Source of the DNA: an uncultured Methylophaga sp. | GTDB lineage: Bacteria > Pseudomonadota > Gammaproteobacteria > Nitrosococcales > Methylophagaceae | Direction of reading: 5' to 3' | NCBI GenBank assembly: GCA_913055695.1 | Contig: CAJXKF010000001.1 | Span: 328,354-392,353, forward strand | Length of the DNA: 64,000 nt | Shown here: in pieces, positions 27,531-35,836 of the stretch | Position numbering within the stretch: position 1 is the first letter of the stretch | Layout of the letters: every line of letters begins with the position of its first letter | The notes under the pieces: model-generated | Seen by the model: only the letters and a program-made list of their open reading frames with translations | The model's database searches: none | What the model was told of the DNA's origin: nothing | Program-made: the position numbers and the translations under genes

Positions 27531-28026
27531 TCCGACTGACGTTATTAACTGTGACTCTGTGATGCGTCAGCGTCTGGATACACTGCTCGCCTGCTACGGT
27601 ATCGAGATAGTGGATGTTGCCAATGATGAGAGGATTCCCGGCAGCTTTTTCGGCGAACGCGAAGCCGGCCTGATCGGTAATAAACTGTATTTACGAGACG
27701 ACACGCCGGTGCATTCCGCGCTGCATGAAGCCGGCCATTACATTTGCATGGATCCTATACGCAGGGCCGCCCTCGACACCGATGCCGAGGGCGATTACGA
27801 CGAGGAAAACGGCGTCTGTTTTCTGCAAATCCTGCTTGCTGGTTTTATCGACCAACTGGGCCGAGCCCGCATGCTACGCGATATGGATCGCTGGGGATAT
27901 AGCTTTCGCCTGGGCAGTGCCAAAGCCTGGTTTGAACAGGATGCCGAAGATGCCCGCGACTGGCTGATTAAGTACGGTATTATTGACCCGTCCCTTAAAC
28001 CGACCTGGCAGCTACGTCTTAGCTGA
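27514..28026 (+). CDS. Putative small zinc metallopeptidase-like protein (HEAGH motif)
   Basis: The 170-residue cytoplasmic product contains HEAGHYICMD at 71-80, the HExxH zinc motif, followed by acidic DTDAEGDYDEENG, where a third metal ligand could lie. No signal peptide or membrane segment is visible. The start overlaps tcdA (ATG 27514, or GTG 27511), suggesting translational coupling. I know similar uncharacterised proteins in proteobacteria but no proven function. Peptidase activity is inferred from the motif alone. Confidence 0.7.
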   Translation: MPGVSDPTDVINCDSVMRQRLDTLLACYGIEIVDVANDERIPGSFFGEREAGLIGNKLYLRDDTPVHSALHEAGHYICMDPIRRAALDTDAEGDYDEENGVCFLQILLAGFIDQLGRARMLRDMDRWGYSFRLGSAKAWFEQDAEDARDWLIKYGIIDPSLKPTWQLRLS

Positions 28027-28049
28027 GGGATCTATTTTGCACAGAGAGC

Positions 28050-28081
28050 TGGATTGCTTCGTCGTGCCTCCTCGCAATCCA
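28050..28081. repeat. REP-like intergenic palindrome
   Basis: Arms TGGATTGC (28050-28057) and GCAATCCA (28074-28081) are perfectly inverted around a 16-base centre with TTCGTCG and CTCCTC. This GGATTGCTTCGTCG...CTCGCAAT arrangement is one I remember as a frequent dispersed palindromic repeat in many bacterial genomes. Only one copy is seen in the window, between two plus-strand genes. Confidence 0.5.
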
Positions 28082-28228
28082 CTGCCACAGCCAAAGACTC
28101 GGCCAGCGAGTGACAAATTTTGCTGTCGACATCTCTAAGGAACCCGGACAAACCGGGATGAAGCCATCACCTAAATCCAGTATGCTAGCCAGCATATTCC
28201 GAGATTAATAAGCCTTTCAGGAGACCTT

Positions 28229-28723
28229 ATGAGCAACAGCATTTCCTCACCGGTAACCGCCCTTTTGTCAGATCAGGGCATTGAATACGAGGTGATTGAG
28301 ATTCCTTTAACCGAAGACAAAAAACCAATCAGAAATCTGGAAGAGCTGCTGCGTAACAAAGGTCATGATCCCAACTCCGTGGTTCGCAGCCTGCTGTTTA
28401 AAACCGGCTCTGATTCTTATGTTCTGCTCGCTGTAGCAGGTGGCGGTCGTGCTGACTGGGGCACGCTGCGCAAACATCTGGACGAGAAGAAACTGCGGAT
28501 GGCTGAGTTTGATGAGGTGCCGGATGCAACCGGTTATGTGGTCGGTGCCGTGCCGCCGGTCGCCTTGCCTGAGAACATCAGGGTTCTGCTTGATAACAGT
28601 GTCGACAATTTTGATGATGTCGTTATCGGCAGTGGCGTACTGGGTTATGCACTGGGCCTGAAAGCGGCCGATCTGAAAAAGCTCATGCTTGGCGTCGATC
28701 AGGGTCAGTTTGTTAAAGCCTGA
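28229..28723 (+). CDS. YbaK/ProX-type aminoacyl-tRNA deacylase
   Basis: The 164-residue product has the YbaK/EbsC fold: SSPVTALLSDQGIEYEVIEI at the start, VVRSLLFKTGSDSYVLLAVAGGGRADW and the C-terminal DDVVIGSGVLGYALGLKAADL. These enzymes hydrolyse mischarged tRNA such as Cys- or Ala-tRNAPro. Insert features do not settle the substrate. CAGGAG lies seven bases upstream of the ATG. A second YbaK-type gene is at 55713, so the organism has at least two stand-alone deacylases. Confidence 0.85.
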   Translation: MSNSISSPVTALLSDQGIEYEVIEIPLTEDKKPIRNLEELLRNKGHDPNSVVRSLLFKTGSDSYVLLAVAGGGRADWGTLRKHLDEKKLRMAEFDEVPDATGYVVGAVPPVALPENIRVLLDNSVDNFDDVVIGSGVLGYALGLKAADLKKLMLGVDQGQFVKA

Positions 28724-28790
28724 TCCGCCTTGAACTAACGATCACCTGTGCCAGTCTGAACTTTAGCCCTGCCCGAATGAGGTGGTCGTT

Positions 28791-29747
28791 ATGTCTCTCT
28801 CCCACACCGCCAATAAGCGACTGACAGCTTTATCAGCGCTGCTCGTCGCCGTCTTGTTTGCCTCGCCGCTACAGGCTCGGGACGATGCGATTCAGCTGGG
28901 AACCGGCGATAGCGGCAAACAGACCAGCCGGCTGGGCACATCGGATTCGGGTAAGTCTTCAGGTTCCGGCCAACAGTGGCGTGGCTCAGGCCATCATTCT
29001 CATGGTATCAGCCACGGAGATCATCATTCTTATGGCATCAGCGGCCGGCCGGATAAGAAACTGAACCCGAAACCTGACAACTATCATCATCAGCCTCGTC
29101 ATGATGATCGTCAGGATTATGGTGGTATCAGAGGTCATATCTCTTTCGGTTACAGTGATTCACATGAGCGATATTACCGCCGTCATGATGCGATTCCCTA
29201 CTCCGGCTATCGTCACCGAGACCATCAAGACACCAGGGTGATTGTTGCGCCCGGTTATTACCGCGACAACAATCATCTCAACAGCGCCCCATCCGTCAGT
29301 GGCTATCGTGCACCGCAACAACTCAACGATAACAACACTGATACTTCGGTCGATCCCTGGTCTGCGCTGGCCGATTATCAGATTCACACAGCCAGATATG
29401 CCTTTGAGGCCCAGGTGCAGAATGCACCGCACAATGCGCTGCCACGGGTCGGACTGGCGCTGAGTACAGCACTGGCCGGCGATCTGGATGCGGGGATTTT
29501 TGCGATGGAGGATGCTTTGCGCTCCGACACCTCGGAGCTGCGCTATTTTCAGGTTAATGAATCCCTGCAACTGGTGATTGAAGAACTGCTGCTGGATTAT
29601 GAGGGAGAGCCATTAATGACGGCCTCATTACATTACCTGAACCGTGACTACCAAGCCGCAGAGCGTGCGCTACAGGTTGCTGCAAACTACTGTCAGTCCT
29701 GTCAGGCCGTTGATAATCTTCAGCGATTGATTCAACAACAGCTTTAA
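28791..29747 (+). CDS. Secreted His/Gly/Ser-rich protein of unknown function
   Basis: The ATG at 28791, nine bases after GAGG, gives 318 residues with a signal peptide ending near LQARDD. The mature N-terminus is low-complexity, with repeats LGTGDSGK/LGTSDSGK and HHSHGIS/HHSYGIS; the latter come from a 21-bp direct repeat with period 30 (28992-29012 and 29022-29042). Residues 60-160 are rich in His, Asp, Arg and Tyr. The C-terminal 120 residues are helical and TPR-like with a Cys pair (CQSC). The His clusters could bind metal. No family is recognised. Confidence 0.65.
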   Translation: MSLSHTANKRLTALSALLVAVLFASPLQARDDAIQLGTGDSGKQTSRLGTSDSGKSSGSGQQWRGSGHHSHGISHGDHHSYGISGRPDKKLNPKPDNYHHQPRHDDRQDYGGIRGHISFGYSDSHERYYRRHDAIPYSGYRHRDHQDTRVIVAPGYYRDNNHLNSAPSVSGYRAPQQLNDNNTDTSVDPWSALADYQIHTARYAFEAQVQNAPHNALPRVGLALSTALAGDLDAGIFAMEDALRSDTSELRYFQVNESLQLVIEELLLDYEGEPLMTASLHYLNRDYQAAERALQVAANYCQSCQAVDNLQRLIQQQL

Positions 29748-29762
29748 GCTGATACCTCGCAT

Positions 29763-29800
29763 AAAAAAGCCGGACTCTCTTTTGATTGGAGAGCCCGGCT
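29763..29800 (-). terminator. Rho-independent terminator of the DUF4168 gene
   Basis: On the minus strand AGCCGGGCTCTC (29800-29789) pairs with GAGAGTCCGGCT (29779-29768) over a nine-base loop with one mismatch, followed by TTTTTT (29768-29763). It lies 28 bases past the stop of the DUF4168 gene. It may also stop the plus-strand gene ending at 29747, though there is no T-run in that direction. Confidence 0.85.
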
Positions 29801-29827
29801 GCCATCCTATCTGACGAAACCGTTGCT

Positions 29828-30208
29828 TTAATTCATCATTTCAATGACACGCTGACGCAAGGCATCATCATTGCGAACCGCTTTGGCGATGGTGCTGTAT
29901 GTTTCCACATCCAGCCCTTCATCCTTAACCGCGTCAGTCATAGTCTCACTAGCTTCCTGCTGTAAGGCCTGAGCTTTTTTAGGATCTTCAACATTTTCCA
30001 GTTTGGCACCATACTCCTCACGGATACCCTCAAGCTCTTGCTGAACCGCTGCAAATTTCTCCAGTTCATCATCATTGAACTGATAATTGGCCGCTTCAGG
30101 TGCTGCAGTGGCACCAGGCTGAGCTGAATAGCTCTCTCCGGCGATCGCTGTGCCAGCCATTCCGAGTGAGAGTAACAGGGTCAATAAGCTTGCGTTAATA
30201 CGTTTCAT
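29828..30208 (-). CDS. Secreted DUF4168 protein
   Basis: The 126-residue product has a clear signal peptide ending at GTAIAG. Its mature part fits DUF4168: YQFNDDELEKFAAVQQELEGI, an acidic helical middle, and LDVETYSTIAKAVRNDDALRQRV at the end. AGGAG lies before the ATG, a strong terminator follows, and a near-consensus sigma-54 promoter stands about 35-50 bases upstream. It is divergent from a two-component system with a sigma-54 activator, as zraP is from zraSR, so it is probably that system's target. It is likely a small periplasmic helical protein. Confidence 0.82.
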   Translation of the reverse strand: MKRINASLLTLLLSLGMAGTAIAGESYSAQPGATAAPEAANYQFNDDELEKFAAVQQELEGIREEYGAKLENVEDPKKAQALQQEASETMTDAVKDEGLDVETYSTIAKAVRNDDALRQRVIEMMN

Positions 30209-30242
30209 ATTTTTCTCCTAAAGGTTGGTGGAACTGACTCGG

Positions 30243-30258
30243 TGCCAGAACTGTGCCA
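30243..30258 (-). promoter_or_regulatory. Sigma-54 promoter of the DUF4168 gene
   Basis: Minus strand 30258-30243 reads TGGCACAGTTCTGGCA. Compared with TGGCACG-N4-TTGCA, only two defined positions differ, and the invariant GG (-24) and GC (-12) have exactly the right 10-base spacing. The start site would be near 30231, about 23 bases before the start codon at 30208. An enhancer-binding regulator of the NtrC class is encoded next door. Confidence 0.78.
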
Positions 30259-30352
30259 GACCGGACGAATTTCAGGTTTTAATTATTTATCAATAACTTG
30301 AATAAACTCACTCTAAGCAAGCTCTCAAAATGCGATGCTGTTCGACAGAAAT

Positions 30353-30373
30353 CATGTGTCAGCTTGATACATG
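30353..30373. promoter_or_regulatory. Candidate enhancer site for the NtrC-type regulator
   Basis: CATGTGTCA (30353-30361) and TGATACATG (30365-30373) form an inverted repeat with one mismatch and a three-base centre. It lies about 118 bases upstream of the sigma-54 -12 box and about 40 bases before the kinase start, a typical place for a regulator binding site that serves both directions. A weaker CTGT-TCG-ACAG palindrome lies nearby at about 30338-30348. Confidence 0.5.
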
Positions 30374-30404
30374 AGTCAAAATTGAACACACTCTTTAGCG
30401 AGCT

Positions 30405-31856
30405 ATGAAATTACCTATCCGCGTGAACAATCTTCGTCTGGTTCTCGTCCTGCAGGTGGCACTGCCCGTCCTGTTATTGCTTGGCCTTGTGCTGGGGATC
30501 AGTTTTTCTGCCATTGGAGAATTTGTCGAGCAGCGTATGCAGCGTGACCTGCGTCTGGTCGCCAGAACCATTCACCTGCCTGTCTCACAGGCTTTACAGA
30601 GACGCGATCTGGCGCAGTTACAGAATAGTATGGCCTCGGTGTTTTCACAGGCTGAAGTGTATGGCGCCTACCTTTTTAACGCCGAGGGAGAACGCCTGAG
30701 CAGCTTTGGCCTGGTTAATCCCACCCGGCGGCAGGCAACCGAAGCTATCAGAAAAGCGCATCAAGGCGAGTTTGCTCAATACGAACAGATCCGCGGACGG
30801 CGTGTGTATTCTTTTTTTATGCCCATCTTCGATGAGTTTGGCCGTCCCAACGGTTTACTTCAGGTCACTCGACGGCGCAGTGATATTGATAATGAACTGG
30901 CATCGTTGAGAATGCTGGGCTGGGGTGCATTCACGCTTGTTGCCGTATTAATGATGCTTATTATAAGTTTGGCCCACCAGCGGGCCATCGGTAAACCACT
31001 TAACCGGATTCTCAGTTCGATGAAAAAGGTCAGTGCCGGTCATCATCAGCATCGCGCTATCCCGCAGGGTCCCAAAGAGCTTAAACAACTCGCCGCCGGT
31101 CTGAATGGCATGCTGGATGCCATTGAAACTGCAGAAAAAAGAGAGCGTACCCAGCGGCGAGCCCGGGAAATCATGGCAGAGCGTCTGCGCCACTCAGAAA
31201 CCATGGCTGCACTGGGGCAGCTCTCTGCAGGTGTCGCACACGAATTAGGTGCTCCCTTAACGGTAGTAGATGGACGCGCCAACCGCCTGCTCAGGCGAAA
31301 ACTTGATCCGGATATGACACGAGAACTGAATACCATCCGTGATCAGATATTGCGGATGACCTCAATTGTTCAGCAATTGTTGAGCTTCGGCCGCAGTTCC
31401 CGGAATAACAAGCAGGCCTTGCTGGTATCGAATATTGTTAACAGGGCGGTTGCCGCAATGGCTGATGAAGGCAACACTATCAGCCAGGCCGCAAGCCCTG
31501 ATATTTCATTTCAGGCGGATGCACTCAGTGTGGAACAGGCTCTGGTCAACCTGATGCGCAATGCCAGTCAGGCCTGTCCTGACAAGGAAGTCAGGGTCAG
31601 CTGGGAAACAGAAAACGACAATCTGTTTATTCATGTTGATGATGCCGGGTCAGGCATTGAAAAAGAGCGGCGACAGGAGGTCTTCAAGCCCTTTGTCAGC
31701 AGTAAGCAGCCCGGTGAAGGCAGCGGACTCGGACTTGCCATCGTTAAGCGGATAATGCGTGAACATGATGGAGATGTCTCTCTGACTGACAGCCCGCTTG
31801 GCGGCGCACGCTTTACACTCAGGTTCAGTCTGAACACGCCGGGAGGCGAGGCATGA
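30405..31856 (+). CDS. Sensor histidine kinase (ZraS/HydH-like organisation)
   Basis: The 483-residue membrane kinase has TM1 at about 12-35, a periplasmic sensor of about 135 residues, TM2 at about 171-191, a HAMP linker, then a dimerisation domain with phospho-acceptor H279 (AALGQLSAGVAHELGAPL). The ATPase domain has N box NLMRNASQ, G1 DDAGSGI and G2 GEGSGLGLAI. It overlaps its response regulator by four bases. The stimulus is unknown; by analogy with ZraS, envelope stress or metal is possible. Confidence 0.92.
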   Translation: MKLPIRVNNLRLVLVLQVALPVLLLLGLVLGISFSAIGEFVEQRMQRDLRLVARTIHLPVSQALQRRDLAQLQNSMASVFSQAEVYGAYLFNAEGERLSSFGLVNPTRRQATEAIRKAHQGEFAQYEQIRGRRVYSFFMPIFDEFGRPNGLLQVTRRRSDIDNELASLRMLGWGAFTLVAVLMMLIISLAHQRAIGKPLNRILSSMKKVSAGHHQHRAIPQGPKELKQLAAGLNGMLDAIETAEKRERTQRRAREIMAERLRHSETMAALGQLSAGVAHELGAPLTVVDGRANRLLRRKLDPDMTRELNTIRDQILRMTSIVQQLLSFGRSSRNNKQALLVSNIVNRAVAAMADEGNTISQAASPDISFQADALSVEQALVNLMRNASQACPDKEVRVSWETENDNLFIHVDDAGSGIEKERRQEVFKPFVSSKQPGEGSGLGLAIVKRIMREHDGDVSLTDSPLGGARFTLRFSLNTPGGEA

Positions 31857-33256
31857 TAACAACTCAGGAAAACACCCTGCTTGTCATAGAAGATGATCAG
31901 GCCCTGGCAGAACTTATCAGCGAAGAACTGGAAACCGCGGGTTGGAATGTCATCATCTCTCACCAGTTAAACGCTGCACTGGCGCAGCTTCAACATAGCC
32001 AGCCGGCGATGATTGTGACCGATATGCGACTGCCCGATGGCGATGGTCTGGATCTGGTGAAACAGGTCAGGCAGTCCAGTGACAACAGTCATGGCCCCGG
32101 GCTCATCGTCATTACCGCATTTGGCAGTGTAAAACAGGCCGTGGCTGCACTGCATGCCGGCGCTGATGACTTTCTGACCAAACCGCTGGATATGGAACAT
32201 TTCCTGCTGGCGGTGTCGCGGGTTGCAGAAGCCAGACAGCTCAAAGTCGAACTGCAACAGTTTCGACAACTCGGCAAGCAGCAGCATTTTTATGGCATGT
32301 TCGGGCAAAGTCCGGCCATGCGAAAATTATTTGAACAAATCAAAATCATTGCCAAATCCCAGGGACCTGTCCTCATCCAGGGTGAGAGTGGCGCCGGTAA
32401 GGAACTGGTCGCCAAAGCACTGCATCAGGAAAGTGATCGTGCTCAAGGACCTTTCCTTGCTGTGAACTGTGCCGGCATTCCTTCTGAACTTCTGGAAAGT
32501 GAGTTTTTCGGTCATGCTGCAGGCGCATTTACCGGTGCAGGAAAGAAACGTAAGGGCCTGATGCAGCAAGCTAACGGCGGCAGTCTGCTGCTGGATGAAA
32601 TCGGCGAAATGCCACTTGCGCTACAGGTCAAACTACTTCGGGCCCTGGAAGACGGATCTGTGCGTCCTGTGGGTCAGGATACTGAAGAAAAAGTCGATGT
32701 TCGCATCATGGCGGCCACCCACCGGGATCTGGAGCAAAAAGTGAAAGATGGCAGTTTCCGCGAGGATCTGTATTACCGTCTTGAAGCATTCGGTCTGTCA
32801 GTACCTGCGCTCAGGGAGCGCGAAGAGGATCAGGAACTGCTGGCCCAGTTATTCCTGCGTCAGTTAGTGTCTGAGCGGGGTGCCAAGGTAAAAGGCTTTG
32901 ATGAAAAAGCGCTCAAGCTGATTCGGGATTACGACTTCCCCGGCAATGTCAGGGAACTGCACAACGTGGTGGAGCGGGCAGTAGCTTTCTGTGATAACGA
33001 CTGGATTGCGCCTCATCACCTGCCCAAGCGTATGCTCACCGGTACCTCACCCATCGTCAACTCAGACAAAGCTGAGGTCCTGCAGAGCAATGAGGAGCAG
33101 GCCTTACTGAGTGGTCCTGTTCTACCGACCTTGCCGGAGTTGCAAAAGCGTTATGTAAGAATGGTCCTCGATACCGTTGAGGGCAATAAGCGGCGTGCAG
33201 CCGCTATTCTCGGTATTGGTCGTAAAACCCTGTATCGCTGGTTGGAAGAAGACTAA
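31853..33256 (+). CDS. Sigma-54-dependent response regulator, NtrC family
   Basis: The 467-residue activator has a receiver domain with phospho-acceptor D57 ([11 protein letters not shown]) and an AAA+ domain with Walker A GESGAGKE (176-183) and the sigma-54 contact loop GAFTGA (223-228). It ends in a Fis-type helix-turn-helix ([19 protein letters not shown]). All activation motifs are intact. It is translationally coupled to the kinase. Its target is probably the sigma-54 promoter of the divergent DUF4168 gene. Confidence 0.93.
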   Translation: MITTQENTLLVIEDDQALAELISEELETAGWNVIISHQLNAALAQLQHSQPAMIVTDMRLPDGDGLDLVKQVRQSSDNSHGPGLIVITAFGSVKQAVAALHAGADDFLTKPLDMEHFLLAVSRVAEARQLKVELQQFRQLGKQQHFYGMFGQSPAMRKLFEQIKIIAKSQGPVLIQGESGAGKELVAKALHQESDRAQGPFLAVNCAGIPSELLESEFFGHAAGAFTGAGKKRKGLMQQANGGSLLLDEIGEMPLALQVKLLRALEDGSVRPVGQDTEEKVDVRIMAATHRDLEQKVKDGSFREDLYYRLEAFGLSVPALREREEDQELLAQLFLRQLVSERGAKVKGFDEKALKLIRDYDFPGNVRELHNVVERAVAFCDNDWIAPHHLPKRMLTGTSPIVNSDKAEVLQSNEEQALLSGPVLPTLPELQKRYVRMVLDTVEGNKRRAAAILGIGRKTLYRWLEED

Positions 33257-33289
33257 TGCACGGGCTTCTTAAGACACAAGCCCGTGCAT
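33256..33289. terminator. Perfect 12-bp hairpin between convergent genes
   Basis: ATGCACGGGCTT (33256-33267) and AAGCCCGTGCAT (33278-33289) are perfectly complementary with a ten-base loop. It begins at the last base of the response regulator stop and lies 50 bases from the end of the convergent channel gene. There is no T-run on either side, so it may act with Rho or as an mRNA 3'-end stabiliser. Confidence 0.55.
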
Positions 33290-33339
33290 CGTCCATATCG
33301 GTGCAGCAAGCGATGCTTTAATGGCAATGATGACAGCGA

Positions 33340-35703
33340 TTACTCGCCATCATCAAAGTCACCTTTTTCAGTCGGATTGTACTCAGCGGATTTGCTTGAG
33401 CGCTCACCGGGTTCTTTGTTAGCTGATTGAACTTCATTAGATGTGTCATTAATCATTTTCACATCATTCAGCATTTTCAGCGGCATCGCCGGTGCATTGC
33501 CCTGCTTGTCCTCACCGAAGTACAGCGTGAGATGCGGGAACGGAATCTCGATACCTGCCGCATCCAGATGGCGTTTAACCAGACGGTTATATTCACGTCC
33601 GATCGCCCATTGATTGCCGGGCAGCGTCTTGATACGAACCCGGATATTAACCGAGCTGTCAGCCAGCGCAGTCACACCGTGTACTTCCAGCTCATCGGAC
33701 AGAATCTTGGCGCGTTGCTCTTCATCAGACAGCAGCTCCTCAAAGGCTTCGCGCAGTTTGATCACGACTTCGTCGGTATCTTCGCGATAAGCCACGCCAT
33801 ATTCTCCGACGTGGTAGGCAAACTCACGCATGTAGTTGGATACGGTATCTACCGAAGAGAACGGAATCACATGATAAGTGCCTGACAAATCACGCAGCCC
33901 CAGAGAACGGATGGTCAGTTTCTCAGCGGTACCGGTCAGGCCGCCCACTGTGACGATATCGCCTGAGTTAATCGCGTTCTCCATCTGAATGAAAACACCG
34001 GTAATCACATCCTGCACCAGTTTCTGGGCACCGAAACCAATCGCCAGACCCAGTACACCGGCACCGGCCAGCAATGGGCCGATATCAATACCGATTTCAG
34101 ACAGCACAATCATCAGTGTCATGACGATGATCACAATGGCTGTGGCATTGCGGAAAATCGTCAGCAGCGTTTTCTCACGCGCACTCGGTTCGCCGCCACC
34201 CTGTTCCGGGTCTAGACGATGTTCGATCCAGCTCGCCAGCGTCATCCAGAACAACGCAGCAATCGCCAGAATAAACAGCACTGAAATCACCGTGGACAGG
34301 AACTCGGTACCTGCAGGAGAAGCCAGCCAAACCGGCAGGTTCACGGCACCCCAGGCATCCAGAATCGCACTGATGACCATCACCAGCACAATGCCTTTCA
34401 GCACTTTGCTGAACATCGGCACAAAGTGGTTGAGTCGAGTTTCAAAGGTCGATAAACGCTGGCTGATAACCGCCGGTACTTTCACTCCGTCGTCCAGCAA
34501 GATTTGAATCAGCCCAATCACGGCCATGCCAACAAAAATGGCCACTGCGGTCTGCAGCGTTGCCATCAGTAACCCTGGCAGCGCGGTGTCCGGTTCAATC
34601 AATAAAGACGCGCCCATGACAAGGAAGTATGCAAACGCCAGCCAGTGCCAGCACTTCGCCAACACGCCAAGCGTGACTCGGGTCATAGAGAAATTGGCTT
34701 TATGCGACAGCGCATTGAGACCGTCTTTGACGTTCTGACGGTTACGGATCACAACGGTAAAGGCATAGCTGACCGCGATAATCACGATAATCAGATTGAT
34801 CAGATTGCCGAGGTTCTGTGACAACTGATTGCTGAACAGCGGTACCAGGAACAACACACCGTAACCGACCAGGCTCACCAGACTCGACAGAAACAGGCTC
34901 CAGTAGCGAGCGGTTTCGGCTTTCATCGGCAACAGCCGCAATGCATCATCACGCCCTGCGAACACAGCCCTGATGAGGACTTTAAACAGCTCAACCGCAA
35001 GGAATACATTCAAAAACAGGCTCTGACTGACGCTGACCTCACCCATTTCACCGACAAAAAGCAGGGCCACAGCGTAACCCGCCAGCCAGGCCAGAATCAC
35101 CACGGCAACATCAGTGACAACACTCAACAGTACAGCAGTCGCTTTCACCACCAGGGGATGAATACCATCCGCTTTGGCAGCCATGTTATCGGCGCGGCGG
35201 AATAGCAATCTGGCAATCGGTCTGAGCAACCAGTAAGCTACCAATGTTGCAGCGATCACCAGACCCAGTTTTATCAGCAGCGTGAAAAAGTCTTTAATGC
35301 TTTTACTCTCACCGTTGACCAGTTCAGACAATGCTGCCCAGCTGCCGGTCAGCGTACCAACAATGACCTGCACAGCAGACTGTGTTTTTTTCGCCACATC
35401 GGTCGCTGCACCGTCTTTTGTTTCAGGGTTGCCTGACTGCGCCTCTTGCTTGGCTTGAGCTTCTCCTGACTGAGTTTGCTCAGAATCAGACATCGATCTG
35501 AGCTCTTCAATCAATTTTTCCCGGCTGGCCGGATCCGACAACACATCGGCCAGTGCCTGATATTTGTCAACGGCACCTTCAGTAGCAGATTGCTGTGCAG
35601 CAAGCTGTGCTGCCCCGGCATAAACCGGTCCGGTAGCCAGCATCAGCCATGCCACCAGTAGCAAACTGAACGTGCTCAAAAAAGATGAGATTGAATAGCG
35701 CAA
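33340..35703 (-). CDS. Large MscS-family mechanosensitive channel
   Basis: The 787-residue protein has a signal peptide (ending near VYAGA), a Gln/Glu-rich periplasmic segment and about ten membrane helices. The MscS core reads GIDIGPLLAGAGVLGLAIGFGAQKLVQDVITGVFI (pore helix, about 575-610), followed by the beta domain (NSGDIVTVGGLTGTAEKLTIRSLGLRDLSG) and a vestibule ending near EIPFPH. A polar acidic tail of about 60 residues follows. It belongs with the larger MscM-type channels; gating by membrane tension is inferred. It is convergent with the two-component genes. Confidence 0.88.
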   Translation of the reverse strand: MRYSISSFLSTFSLLLVAWLMLATGPVYAGAAQLAAQQSATEGAVDKYQALADVLSDPASREKLIEELRSMSDSEQTQSGEAQAKQEAQSGNPETKDGAATDVAKKTQSAVQVIVGTLTGSWAALSELVNGESKSIKDFFTLLIKLGLVIAATLVAYWLLRPIARLLFRRADNMAAKADGIHPLVVKATAVLLSVVTDVAVVILAWLAGYAVALLFVGEMGEVSVSQSLFLNVFLAVELFKVLIRAVFAGRDDALRLLPMKAETARYWSLFLSSLVSLVGYGVLFLVPLFSNQLSQNLGNLINLIIVIIAVSYAFTVVIRNRQNVKDGLNALSHKANFSMTRVTLGVLAKCWHWLAFAYFLVMGASLLIEPDTALPGLLMATLQTAVAIFVGMAVIGLIQILLDDGVKVPAVISQRLSTFETRLNHFVPMFSKVLKGIVLVMVISAILDAWGAVNLPVWLASPAGTEFLSTVISVLFILAIAALFWMTLASWIEHRLDPEQGGGEPSAREKTLLTIFRNATAIVIIVMTLMIVLSEIGIDIGPLLAGAGVLGLAIGFGAQKLVQDVITGVFIQMENAINSGDIVTVGGLTGTAEKLTIRSLGLRDLSGTYHVIPFSSVDTVSNYMREFAYHVGEYGVAYREDTDEVVIKLREAFEELLSDEEQRAKILSDELEVHGVTALADSSVNIRVRIKTLPGNQWAIGREYNRLVKRHLDAAGIEIPFPHLTLYFGEDKQGNAPAMPLKMLNDVKMINDTSNEVQSANKEPGERSSKSAEYNPTEKGDFDDGE

Positions 35704-35836
35704 GATAAACTCCCTGTTCAGTTAAAAATTAGAATTGCGTGAGAGAAAATTGCTCACAACCTTAACAAGACGAATTTATTAACTCAAATCGTGACGCAGA
35801 TAACTCGATTTTAAAAAGCTGACTGTTTAAGATGGC

